From Craspedostauros australis (Eukaryota; Bacillariophyta; Bacillariophyceae; Mastogloiales; Achnanthaceae), in NCBI GenBank assembly GCA_026770025.1, contig JAMXDE010000012.1, positions 310,001 to 374,000 of the forward strand: 64,000 bases of DNA, written 5' to 3'. Shown piece after piece: positions 10,901-20,020 of the stretch (positions are counted from its first letter, which is position 1; every line of letters starts with the position of its first letter). The position numbers and the translations under genes are program-made. Under the pieces are notes generated by a model. The model did not search any database, was not told the DNA's origin, and was given only the letters and a program-made list of their open reading frames with translations.

Positions 10901-11155
10901 AATGAACTCATGGAGATCATCAAGCATGTCGTCAAGAAAGCAGAGAGCCTGTGGGAATCCACACCTTCCGAAAAGAACGAACGGTTGGGCCTGGTGCACC
11001 AATGCAGAAATCTGCTGTCGTTCTCACGCAAGATGGCCGCAAAGGAGATCGCGGCGAGCAAGATCGTGCCCGCATGGCAGCTTGACAGCCTCCTGGTGGA
11101 TGCATTCGAACCCCAGGAGGCGGCCCTTCGTTCGCTCGCCGAACGGAAGTTCTAG
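7991..11155 (+). CDS. NCBP1: Nuclear cap-binding complex large subunit (CBP80)
   Basis: Large subunit of the nuclear cap-binding complex, which holds the small cap-binding subunit on new transcripts for splicing, export and decay. It is one exon of 1054 residues, versus about 790 in human. Recognisable blocks include LRQIYSLVSRVGEL, LPLQTPCYAALTLAIHE and VLLELVRLHPGELSPAL, then FSQWFAFHLSNTEYQWP and the C-terminal LIQHEIVSCLAVARWML, which parallel MIF4G-like repeats of NCBP1. Two features are unusual: an RG/RGG-rich N-terminus (about residues 28-75) and an almost pure Asp/Glu run (about 350-372), with smaller acidic inserts later. An in-frame Met five codons in is an alternative start. It is head-to-head with the myotubularin gene. 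Confidence 0.9.
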   Translation: MRKGKMDKPLSHGRDDQSSGGPRDNDHYGGGGRYRSYGRGRGRGRGGGRGRYRGHQPYRNDRSRGPRGGRGNRFGASAVSQEELMLRQIYSLVSRVGELKNIATSADATQGEALRPVEATTAKNIMDITGALCAPDRMNTLFAFKTAEDGSEDHGKLVSLVVSCASSLPLQTPCYAALTLAIHEQVKSTEFGGFSQRCIVHAMRHIGRDLDLILVEGASTIANAEAICRLKLLLRYLAMLAKMNIVRAYDDSDAAAGGDATSDGSQMTFTGLVCRLVMAASTAFGTLSNPTVAAILAQLVLSTVPYMAGATPPAVLEERILQPLETFLGSYQSSFVPGKGCNAILTGSTIGDDDDDDDDDDEEEDDDDEEAPDASKQVCDSLQDTMRATRLIMKTDDGAGSRYFLPKDSPWQGLAKESVFAEAPGQLGAEASSEKIVFTDDAIHLRFPQPCHALDFLEQGTGDYKLQCFSVDGVIFGRLPIFGHPHDPKAEAAGDGGDDDDDDMDDATQKNEQLMAYRNTFGLVDRSFVFEALRDCLIAHRPIITKTGLLQGTPKQVAEELMSIRYLLTNEPTCKGLEYAIIETVFGLIAQASDLTPLRRTFLSRVLLELVRLHPGELSPALAMGMTNLFGDYIPALSPSTQENFSQWFAFHLSNTEYQWPAAFWTVWAPSVTSTKFNARGQFLKQTITAISENTTSIRSIIDDCLPKDSPLVASISSSGTLPLAAVPKDGPIAAIGRDINDRVWGTGDAVEELIETLTSNEASESVSPTINYEGDSLDQCWWRTCVATRVVFDPLRQDGDRRKAALEKALNPSDDDMDEQEQSDPDTLGMLKDSLSNYSRMITSAITEDSKALNAHHNRGENLNEYVLAGEVYILEQIDSLGGYSRGMVEACIQLLIQHEIVSCLAVARWMLGYENVNSVQRSPIDRWWTMGCLATRLCVLNAIDKNKNGMASDTDAANGDQQAASQILNELMEIIKHVVKKAESLWESTPSEKNERLGLVHQCRNLLSFSRKMAAKEIAASKIVPAWQLDSLLVDAFEPQEAALRSLAERKF
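9043..9108 (+). repeat. GAC/GAT/GAA/GAG run encoding a poly-acidic tract
   Basis: Trinucleotide-rich segment inside NCBP1 that encodes a nearly unbroken Asp/Glu stretch. The mix of GAC and GAT suggests old slippage with later point changes. Confidence 0.85.
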
Positions 11156-11649
11156 ACAGACTGACTCATGAGCGTGTGTGGGACTGGGGCGCGATGGAAC
11201 AAGGGGCGCCCACCAGTCCACTGCATACGACTGTCTCGAGAGCAGCACGTATGATACCGAATGGTACAAGTGCTTGTGCCATCCATACCCTCACTTCGCC
11301 CCATCGCGAAACCAAACAAGCATCAGTCAATCGTGAAACAGCCAGGGCGCGATGGAGAGCCGCGGATTCAGACAACAAAACAGCAGTGAATAATAGTCCA
11401 AACGATTAATGTGTCCGATTCCATCTGCATATTTCTCTTCGCCCTTCCTCGAAGTTGAGTTGGGGCTTTCGTGGTTCCTGTTGCTGAGATGTCGCTAGTT
11501 GGTTGATTATGTTTTCGCTCCAACATGCACCACTCTCATGGTTTCAGAGCTGCCAGTCTGAAGTTGCATGGGTTTCGCCCGCCCTGCCATCGTATGCGGT
11601 TGGCGATGCTCCGCTTCAGCTTCCACTGACACTGACACTCTTGGCTCCC
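11156..11649. other. Intergenic: converging 3' ends of NCBP1 and an ankyrin gene
   Basis: Both neighbouring genes end here, so the stretch should hold two 3' UTRs. No coding signal or clear terminator-like structure is seen. Confidence 0.5.
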
Positions 11650-14034
11650 TCAATTCAATTTCATACGCTTCTTTGCACGTGTGTTGTCCAACAACTTCGC
11701 AATAGCAAAGCGATTCTTCTTCTTCTTTGCAATGTCCAGCACCGTTTCGCCATCGTTGTTCTTGATTTCTGAATCAACTGGTTCATCATAGTGAGCGAAC
11801 AGCATTGCCCATACACCCGCGTCATCATTCCTACTCGCCAAATGCAATGGTGTATCGCCATCATGATTTTTAATTCTCACGCCCGTTGGTCCGCCTGAAT
11901 CCCTCAAGGAGTACGCCATGCTGAGAAAGCCCTTTTCGGCTACGTGGTGCCACAGCGTGTTGCCATTCTTGTTCTGAATGTGCGCCAGTGGCTGTGCTGA
12001 TGAGATCAAGAGATCCATCGCATCCCCGCTTGCGATTGAGCAAACTTGATCCAAGTTGCGATGCGGAACGATCCTCATTCGGAGTAGATCGTACAGTTTT
12101 GTAAGCTTCGCTTCTCCGTGGATGGGGCGGAATGAGCGATCCTTGGAAGCAAGGTGGAGAGGGGTATCGCCATCCTTGTTTTGGATGCTTAGGTCAAACC
12201 GATGTTCGTGAAAGCTTTCCAAGTGATTCAGAAACTCGGATGACCCACTTTGGAACGCAAGATGGAGTGCTGTGTTGCCGTCGTTGTTCTGCGCATTGGC
12301 ATCCACCTTCAGTTTGTACAGCCGAAGCAGGCTGTTGAGAAGCTCAGTGTTTGTGCCCATGCACGCAATGTGGAGCGGAGTGTTCCCGTCGATGTTTCGG
12401 ATGGTGCCATCAACGTCACCAGAACTCGATTCCACCAGGCATTCCAAGCTTTCGTTGGAACCATATCGCGCTGCAAGGTGAAGCACTGTGTCGCCGTCTT
12501 TGTTCTGCAGTGCGATATCGAAATTGGTGCAATTGGTCTCCATCAAACGCCGTAACGAAGAGTGACGTTTGTTGATGATCGCAAGATGGAGAGGCGTGTT
12601 GCCGTCGTCATTTTGTAGAGCCATGACGGCGTCGTCTCTGTCCAATGGAAGCAAGTACTCCAGCATTTCTTGATCATCGTGGGCGCAAGCAAGATGGAAT
12701 GGTGAATTGCCAGTCTTGTCTCTCGTGTAGACACCGACGTCCGCCCTATCCGATTCAATGAAGTAGCTCACGATGTCCTTGTTCCCATTGTTGCAGGCGG
12801 TATGAAATGGTGTCTGGCCATCTTCATCCTGGGCGTACAAGTCAATCTTGATTTCCTTTGATCCCACGAGGAATTGGATGACTGTGGTGCTCCCATACGT
12901 GGACTCACAACAGCAGTGAAGTGGTGTCTGACCGAATTTGTTCCGCATATTGCATGCGCCGTTGAACTGTCCCAATGCGAGTGCCGCCAACCTTCTCAAC
13001 AAATCAACAGATCCCCTTTCACACGCGTGATGGATCGGTGTGTTTCCGATGTCGTCTTGTGCGCTAAGATCGATGGTGGTTGGGCTCATGTCGATCAGAT
13101 ACAATGCCACGTCTTGATCAGAGTTCGCGCATGCCATATGTAGTGAGGTTTGGCCGAACCCATTCCTTCTCTTGAGATCGACCTTCATTTTGCCCGACTT
13201 CACAATGAGCTCAATCAACTCTCTGGATGCACACTGCCAAGCCAGATCGACAAGCGTGCTGCCATCCGAATCCAAAAGACCGAAATCAACATCTATCCCG
13301 TCTGTTTGAAGCACATGCCTCATCCACTGCCCATCCCGAAAGCCACATGCGTAATGGGATGGCGTTCCGCCATATATATCTTGGATGTTGGCATCAAGAT
13401 TGGACCGGCAGGAGTTGATGAGGTAATCCACCATGTCGCCATCATTGTGTCTGCATGCATAGTGCAGTGCCGTACGACCCATGCGATCTGTCGCGTTGCA
13501 GATTGTCTTGGTTCCATCGGCTTTCACCAGGAACTTGACCGCGAACAGGTCCTTCCTTGCGCACGCGATGTGAATTGGCATGTCACCGCTACGATCTCGA
13601 ATGAACTGATCGACGGTCAACTGCTCTGTTTCGCACAGGTACTTGATGGCACCGGGAGATCCGTTGTGGCATGCAAGGTGCAATGGCGTCTTGTAGTATT
13701 TGTTTTGAACGTTGGGGTCAACGTCGATTTGGATCGATTCAGCCAGGTACGCCACAACCTCCGCATTTCCGCTGCAGCAAGCGTCATGAAGCACCGTGTT
13801 GCCGTCGGTGTCTGTGAGCGTACCATCGACGGGCAATGGGCTTGCTTCGATCAGGTCTATGACCTTGTCAATATCTCCGCGACGACAGGCCTCCATCAGC
13901 GTCGTTCGTCCGTATTTGTCACGTGGGAGAGTAGTGAAGGGATCATTCGATTGGTCTGTTTCGACCACTTGTTGGGCTGCCCTGGGCTGTCCCCTCTGGC
14001 GTGCGCCGCGCGAAGCTCGATTCAGATCGGACAT
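11650..14034 (-). CDS. Ankyrin-repeat protein with about 20 repeats
   Basis: About 794 residues counting from MSDLNRASRG at 14034; an upstream in-frame Met at 14049 is possible. After a 40-residue Arg/Gln-rich head the protein is almost wholly ankyrin repeats. I count 20 units with the core N.DGNTPLH.AC, from DKYGRTTLMEAC to NNDGETVLDIA, each about 35 residues and often followed by L(I/V)ESS..DVD. It ends in a lysine-rich tail (AKKRMKLN). There is no membrane segment, signal peptide, kinase or other catalytic domain, so it is probably a protein-binding scaffold; the partner is unknown. The ankyrin gene at 53.7 kb uses the same unit style and may be a relative. Confidence 0.92.
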   Translation of the reverse strand: MSDLNRASRGARQRGQPRAAQQVVETDQSNDPFTTLPRDKYGRTTLMEACRRGDIDKVIDLIEASPLPVDGTLTDTDGNTVLHDACCSGNAEVVAYLAESIQIDVDPNVQNKYYKTPLHLACHNGSPGAIKYLCETEQLTVDQFIRDRSGDMPIHIACARKDLFAVKFLVKADGTKTICNATDRMGRTALHYACRHNDGDMVDYLINSCRSNLDANIQDIYGGTPSHYACGFRDGQWMRHVLQTDGIDVDFGLLDSDGSTLVDLAWQCASRELIELIVKSGKMKVDLKRRNGFGQTSLHMACANSDQDVALYLIDMSPTTIDLSAQDDIGNTPIHHACERGSVDLLRRLAALALGQFNGACNMRNKFGQTPLHCCCESTYGSTTVIQFLVGSKEIKIDLYAQDEDGQTPFHTACNNGNKDIVSYFIESDRADVGVYTRDKTGNSPFHLACAHDDQEMLEYLLPLDRDDAVMALQNDDGNTPLHLAIINKRHSSLRRLMETNCTNFDIALQNKDGDTVLHLAARYGSNESLECLVESSSGDVDGTIRNIDGNTPLHIACMGTNTELLNSLLRLYKLKVDANAQNNDGNTALHLAFQSGSSEFLNHLESFHEHRFDLSIQNKDGDTPLHLASKDRSFRPIHGEAKLTKLYDLLRMRIVPHRNLDQVCSIASGDAMDLLISSAQPLAHIQNKNGNTLWHHVAEKGFLSMAYSLRDSGGPTGVRIKNHDGDTPLHLASRNDDAGVWAMLFAHYDEPVDSEIKNNDGETVLDIAKKKKNRFAIAKLLDNTRAKKRMKLN

Positions 14035-14922
14035 GTTGCTTCGCAGCATTCGATGCAATCTGTTCGTGTAAATGCATGCGCACATGCATGAATGTATGGA
14101 TGACGATGAATCGGGGGTGGGAGATGGGCGAAATGAAAGGGACGAGACAGCAGTGTTAGCCTCTTGGCGAAGCTGCATCTTTCATCGCCTCGTCCATCAG
14201 AACCATGCCAGCATGCCTCCAGCCAGACAACCAACCAGGTGGGCAACCAGGTGGGCAAGAGACGCAAAACACAACACCGCTCACCTACGTATGGTATCGT
14301 GTGGTGCAGAGGATAAGATCGATGTGCCAACGTCGAGGAGCGATAGATTCCTTCGTGTGATGATGATGGAGAAAGGTCGACGAAGTCGCGAGCGTCGCTT
14401 CCCGATGTTTTGGGTGTCAGGTGCGGGCAGCTTGGTTGTCCCCTTTCTGGGGTTCGTATCGTTGGAGCACCTGGCTGCCTTCCCGACACGCGACTGCGCC
14501 ATGGTCACACATGACTCCAAGGGCAGCAGTCTTCGAGCACGCTACGAGTGCGAGTATTGGTACATCTCCTCCACGCACACCGTACTCGCATCTATTGTTC
14601 GTCCTCTACGTATGGATTACATAGGATTACATTATGTAATATTTGATACTGGTAAGCATCGTTCATGTTTGAGAAAGACGAAGAAGGCGATGTCCCGTTC
14701 TCTACAGAGACAGAGAGAGGTGTTCGAAGCATCATTGCCACAACACGAAAGGAGCTCATTTGTTGTTGTTGGTTATTAGGAGTGTTATCGGTAGTGTTAG
14801 ATGTTCATGTGATGGTGCATTTTGTTTTCTCCAGGGTTTGTACTCAAATGGGAAGATGTAAGTATCTTGCTGTGTATTGGCCCGCTGGTGTGGTTGTCCA
14901 TTGCCCCACAACTCTAAATCAT
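14035..14922. other. Intergenic: ankyrin promoter side and WW gene 3' flank
   Basis: No supportable gene. GAGTA and TACTCG words recur around 14540-14590. Confidence 0.5.
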
Positions 14923-17400
14923 TCAGTAGTCAGGTCCGAGGCCGGGGTGTGACCATGGGTTGGTGAGTTCGGTGCCCTCCGGCTTGGGCTGCGGCGGGCG
15001 CTGCTGCTGCTGTTGTTGTTGGGGTGGTGGTTGCTGCTGTGGCGGACGTCCATCGTAACGACGTTGCTGTGGCGGCTGTCCCATGGGACCGCGTGGTGGC
15101 ATTTGCTGCTGCTGCGGTGGATAACCCTGTTGGGAACGCGGCGGCATCTGCTGTTGCTGATGCTGCTGTGGAGGGTAGCTCCCTTGCGGAGGGCGCATCT
15201 GTCCCTGCGGGTGACGGTCCATTCCGTTTTGTGGAGGGAACTGACGCGGATCTCTCTGTCCAGGTGGTGGCATGCCTTGGCCTCTTGGTGCACCAGGATA
15301 TGGTGGGCGGCCGTAGTTGCCTGGATATTGTTGCTGTTGTTGTTGCTGCTGCTGTTGCTGCTGGGGTGGCATGCGTCCTGAGTTGCCTTGCATCTGTGGC
15401 GGCTGGTTGCGGGCACCTTCAGGACCAGGTGGCTTGTATTGGCCGCTCATGGAATATCCTCCGGGATGCTGCTGTTGCTGTTGTGCAGCGGAACCTTCAA
15501 AGACACTTCCGACGGAGGTCTTGACTTGACCCCACAAGCCTGATGCATCAGAGAATTGCAAATTAGAGCAGAGCGAAATGCAAGGAAAAGTCCAAAGAAG
15601 TGCGAGTGTGAGAAGAGGAGGAATGGGCGCAAAGATGCATCTTGTATTGCACGTTCGTTTTCATGACTCACTGGTGCTGGTCTCTCCGAGGGTCTGGCTG
15701 GCTGCTGTGGCGCCGGAAACGACGCTTTCGCGTGCCGTTCCGACCACCTCCTTGGTGCGGTTGCCGAAGCCCATGAGGCTCTGCCAGGACTTTCCGAAGG
15801 CCTCCTTGACGGCGTTGGTGCCCTGCTCCATTCTTTGCGTGAGGGCGGCGGATGTGTCTGCGGCGGCGGGTTGATTAGGCTGCTGCTGGTTGTAGTAGCG
15901 AGGATCGGCTTGGCCGTATCCTGGACCCTGTGGCGTGTTGTGATATCCGTAACCGTTGGAACCGGGGTATGGCTGACGCGGTGGATGGCCTTGCTGAGCG
16001 CCTGGATACGGTCGGTTGGGTTGGCCTTGACCTTGGCCAGGGTACGGCCCGGATCCACGAGGTGGGCCCTGTCCCTGTCCCCGACCTTGGGCTGGATACG
16101 GTGGCTGTCGTTGGTGCTGTTGCTGCTGCTGGCGGTACTGTGGGACGTTCCCTTGCGGCTGCTCCATGCCATTCCCACTTGGTCCCGGCGGAACGAAAGC
16201 TGGTTTTTGGGCGGATGGTTCAGGGGCTGCAGCCCGGTCTCCTCCTGGTTGCTGCTGCTGCTGCTGCTGCTGCTGTGCTTGTGGAGGGAATCCCTGGTTG
16301 TGGTACGGCTGCGGAGGGGTCTTCAGTGGTTCGCTGCGACGCTCCGGTGCTGCGGCTGAAGGATCATCGCGCCTTGGCTCATTTGGATTTGGTCGTCCCC
16401 AGGCACCAGGTGGGGCGTTCTGGCCCTGCCGGGCACCGGCTGCTGGACCCTGGTTCGTCCATCCTCCCGGTTGGTTGTTGTACTGCAGTGGAGCGTCGTT
16501 CTGTCCAGGCTGCTTCACACCCCAAGCAGGCGGTTGGTGTTGCTGCTGCTTCTCTGGCTCCTGCTGGGGTGGTACATCTTCCTTCGGTGGGATTTGCTCC
16601 TTGATGCCATAGTCATCCTGAGTCTGGGACGGCACGTCGACATCAACGTCCGCGGCCTGCTGTCCCGGTCCAAAGCGTCCGTACTCCGGCTGGACATTCT
16701 GCTGCTGCTGCTGCTGCGGAGGACGCTGGGACGCCGGCACTTCCTGGCCACCAAAGTCGGGACGTCCAGCCTCGCCTTCCGGCTGCCCCCATTGGTTGGC
16801 ACTCTGCTGCTGAGGTTGTCCAGCGTACTGATGGTCCCTCTCTGGTGCGGCATTGCGGTCGGGCGCGACATCGGCCGGGGCACCAATCTGCGGCTGCGGC
16901 ACGGGATTCTCCTGCTGCGGGATGCTGTCTGCAGCTGAGGTTGCGTTCATGGTCTGCGGCGCGACATCGGCAGGCTCCATCGGCGCCTGTGGTTCCGGGA
17001 CAGCAGGCTCGTCCACAACCGGCGGAGCTGGACGATCCCACGTGGTGGTGCCATCCTGCGGGTTGTAGTAGTAGCTCAAACCGGAGGCTTCGTCAAAGTA
17101 CTCCACCCATGGCTCTGGGAGAGCAGGTGGGTCAGCATCCTCTGGCTGGGTTGGCTCCTCCGCTGCAACGGTGGTGGAGATCTGCTCCGGCTGTTGTTGT
17201 TGCTGCTGCTGCTGAGTGTACTGCGCAGGCTGGTACTGCTGTTGGCCCTGCTGCTGCTGCTGCTGCTGCTGGTAGTACTGCTGCGCCTGCATCTGCTCCG
17301 AACCGGAGTAGTAGTAGCCACCGCCCGGCATGCCACCGCCAGTCGAGCCGTGGACCGGCACTGCCGCAATCACGGCGAACACGATGCTGCTGAACTTCAT
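14923..17400 (-). CDS. Secreted-type WW-domain protein rich in Pro and Gln
   Basis: Exon 1 is 17400..15672 and exon 2 is 15539..14923, with an intron opening at GTGAGT and closing at GCATCAG; 781 residues. The start MKFSSIVFAVIAAVPVHG opens a clear signal peptide. Two poly-Gln blocks follow, then a WW domain (about 96-127: PWVEYFDEASGLSYYYNP, Trp98 and Trp121). The rest is mostly Pro/Gln/Gly-rich. It is broken by a short amphipathic-looking segment with QRMEQGTNAVKEAFGKSW and GSVFEG, which the intron interrupts. There is no Phe after the predicted cleavage site, so secretion or the endomembrane system fits better than the plastid. WW domains bind proline motifs and this chain carries many, so self-association is possible. 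Function unknown. Confidence 0.85.
15000..17285 (-). repeat. Multiple CAG/CAA arrays encoding poly-Gln
   Basis: Several CTG/TTG-rich runs on the plus strand (near 15000, 15330-15360, 16250-16275, 16700, 17200-17280) encode Gln blocks in the WW protein. The codons are mixed CAG and CAA. Confidence 0.85.
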
Positions 17401-18027
17401 CTTGGGATACTCGTACGATGAGTGCAGGACTCCACCAAACGTATACTGTACTTGTGCTGCGTTGCAGTGTCTGCGGGGGACTTTCCTTTGCTCTTCCCTA
17501 TCCACAACTGCGCCGATGCTCGTGAAAATGAGATGTTGGTGTTGTTTCAATTTGTGCAGTTTGGTTTTGTGGCTCTCCGATCATCGTTTGTGTGCGTGTG
17601 CGTGTGTGCGTTGTGGAAGTGGAACCCTCGTCACGCCACATGTGATGCTGGTGATTCCCACACAAAGATACGAGCCGCGACAAACATCATGATTCCCCAA
17701 TTTGTTCCACGTGTCGGACGCAGCGTGATTCAAGAGTGTCCTTTTTTACACAAGACTCGTGTCGTGACTGATGTTGGATGAGAGTGTCCCATTCTGATCG
17801 TGGAATCGCTTCTCAGCTCTTCGCCACTCCTCCAATGACCACAAACTCGAACAGATTCGTCGAAACACGCTGATCGACCATGTTCACAAGTTGTTCCTTG
17901 GTATAGTAAGGCCATCAGATGTTGAGGTCACATTGGCAGTACATGCTTGCGAAACCTGCGAGCACACAACCGCATACCAATACACATCGGTGCCATACTA
18001 CTCGTTGTACGAATACAAGTGCTGACG
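17401..18027. promoter_or_regulatory. Divergent promoter region between the WW gene and PCYT2
   Basis: This stretch separates two head-to-head genes and must hold both promoters. No gene or strong motif is seen beyond scattered TACTCGTACGA-type words near 17410. Role inferred from position. Confidence 0.5.
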
Positions 18028-19509
18028 ATGAGAGAAGCCTGCGCGCAAGATGAGAATGGAGGCAAAGAAGTGCGAATCTTCGTTGACGGGGTCTTCGACC
18101 TGACGCATTACGGGCACATGAATGCCTTCCGATTGGCCAGGTCGCTGGGAACGCATCTCATCGTCGGCGTCAATTCGGAGGAGACTATCCGCCAATGCAA
18201 GGGTCCGCCGCTGTACGAGGAGCAGCATCGCATCGCCATGGTCGGGGCCTGCAAGTTCGTGGATACGGTCGTGCCGGACTGTCCCTACATCATGAACAAG
18301 GAATACCTGGAGTGGGTCTTTCGGGAGCACAACATCGACTACATCGTGCATGGCGACGATCCCTGCATCGTCAATGGTGAGGACGTCTACGCCACGGCCA
18401 AGCAGACTGGAAGATTCAAGAGCATACCCCGCACCGAGGGGGTTTCCACCACCGACGTCATCGGCCGGATCCTGGAGCTCGGCGACATGCAAGACGGCGC
18501 GCCGTGCGATGTGGCTTACCTTGGTCAGAAGTCGAGGTTCTTGGCGACAGGCCGTCTCCTTCGCCAGTTCGCCTCATCCAAGGAGCCGGCAGCGGGCGAT
18601 CGCGTCGCCTACATCGCTGGTTGCTGGGATATGTTCCATCCCGGGCATGTGGCCATCCTCAAGGCTGCCAAATCGGTACGAACAAATCGTCCCGCTACCC
18701 TGCATGGTACTCTCTTTCCACAGACTGTGGTACCATCCATTATCCCCAGTGATGTATTGTGCTGTGTTGTGCTGTGTTGTATTGTGGTGCAACGTTTGGT
18801 TTGGTTTGGTTTCCGCGACACCGGGGGTGTCTATCACATTGGCGTGCTACCGTACTCGCAGCCAAGTAGTTGGGAGAATGGCAGTGCCCGCGCATTGCGA
18901 ACTGCATCGAAGACCATCATTCATGATTTGAACCGCTTCTCGCCGCTCACCTCTTCCCGCCCCATCGTCCTTTTGTTCCATAACATTCTACTATCTATCT
19001 CATGCCACGCCACGGTGCGCCACCGTGCGGATAATCTGATCCAACACACCCGCATTTGGTACCCCAAACCAACAAAACAACAGCGATGCGACTACCTCAT
19101 CGTCGGCGTGTACGGAGACTCTTTGATCCAACAACGCAAGAAGAAAGGATTCCCAATCATGAACCTCAATGAGCGCGCCTTGAGCGTCATGGGTTGCAAG
19201 TTCGTGGACGACGTCGTGTTGGATCCATCCCCCACCATTTCCCCGCAGATGGTCGCTTCTCTCAGCTTATCGGAGGTCCTCCACTGCCCCACCAAGGATT
19301 CGATATACGGTCCCGACGATCCAATCTACACGACCGTCAAGATGGACAATGTCTTCCACTGTATGGACGCACCGACGACGATGCATGTGGGGGACGTCGT
19401 CGCAAAGATCGAAGCCAATCGAAGCGCCCTGCAGACGAAGTACAAGAAGAAGAGCGATGCGGAGAATGCATTTTACAGAGACAAGTATGGGCTCAAGGAA
19501 GAACCGTAA
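18028..19509 (+). CDS. PCYT2: CTP:phosphoethanolamine cytidylyltransferase
   Basis: Makes CDP-ethanolamine from CTP and phosphoethanolamine in the Kennedy pathway to phosphatidylethanolamine. Exon 1 is 18028..18675, the intron 18676..19083 (GTACGA to AACAG), exon 2 19084..19509; 357 residues. Two nucleotidyltransferase folds are visible: VDGVFDLTHYGHM with IPRTEGVSTTD in the first, and GCWDMFHPGHV continued by DYLIVGVYGD in the second. The second lacks a clear RTxGxSTT motif, as in animal PCYT2. MREACAQDEN is the chosen start; Met at 17947 is in frame but adds an unlikely leader. The 408-nt intron is a multiple of three and has no in-frame stop, so an unspliced transcript could encode a 136-residue insert between the second HxGH and its strand. 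Confidence 0.93.
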   Translation: MREACAQDENGGKEVRIFVDGVFDLTHYGHMNAFRLARSLGTHLIVGVNSEETIRQCKGPPLYEEQHRIAMVGACKFVDTVVPDCPYIMNKEYLEWVFREHNIDYIVHGDDPCIVNGEDVYATAKQTGRFKSIPRTEGVSTTDVIGRILELGDMQDGAPCDVAYLGQKSRFLATGRLLRQFASSKEPAAGDRVAYIAGCWDMFHPGHVAILKAAKSVRTNRPATLHGTLFPQTVVPSIIPSDVLCCVVLCCIVVQRLVWFGFRDTGGVYHIGVLPYSQPSSWENGSARALRTASKTIIHDLNRFSPLTSSRPIVLLFHNILLSISCHATVRHRADNLIQHTRIWYPKPTKQQRCDYLIVGVYGDSLIQQRKKKGFPIMNLNERALSVMGCKFVDDVVLDPSPTISPQMVASLSLSEVLHCPTKDSIYGPDDPIYTTVKMDNVFHCMDAPTTMHVGDVVAKIEANRSALQTKYKKKSDAENAFYRDKYGLKEEP

Positions 19510-20020
19510 AGCAGATGGGGACAAATGAGAAGCACAACTGTATTCGTGGCATGCTACTTGTGCACTACTCGTAGTACGGCATGAACAATCATCTGCTAGA
19601 AACATGGTTACTCCTCATTGTACTCGTGTGGTCCATGCCATGCTCTCATCTTTGTAGTATTTGACATCATCAATGCTATTGTGAAGGTGTCTCCATGGAC
19701 GAATCAAAAGCAATATCAGCACAAAGGCTACTTCCCCACATCACCGTTGCCTGCTCAGTTGAGATCGCAATCTATCAGCTGGAGAGGTGGATGGTGGATG
19801 AGCCATGTCGAGAAGAATGCGTCCATAGTTGTGGTTAATTTCGTTTGTTAGAATGTTTATTTGTAGTTGCAATTGTAGTTGCAATTGTACTTGTTTGTTT
19901 TGCCTGCTCAGTTGTTTGCTTCTAAATTCCACCTTGCTTGTTTGAAAAGGCGTGGGTGGTGTGTTGATTGGATGATATGTTGTGTTGTGATTGTGTCGCA
20001 GCGTGCCTGCAATCAGGGAG
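19510..20020. other. Intergenic: converging 3' ends
   Basis: 3' flanks of PCYT2 and the KGKWT-domain gene. A direct repeat of TAGTTGCAATTG occurs near 19864-19890. No gene seen. Confidence 0.5.

Noticed and set aside
13150-14091. 313-codon plus-strand frame opposite the ankyrin gene
   Set aside because: Antisense to clear ankyrin repeats and rich in Cys/Val/His from the complement of those repeats.
18676-19083. Treating the open PCYT2 insert as a normal part of the protein
   Set aside because: Consensus-like GT and CAG borders, GT-rich repeats and a sequence unlike any cytidylyltransferase point to an intron. Removing it restores the family fold.
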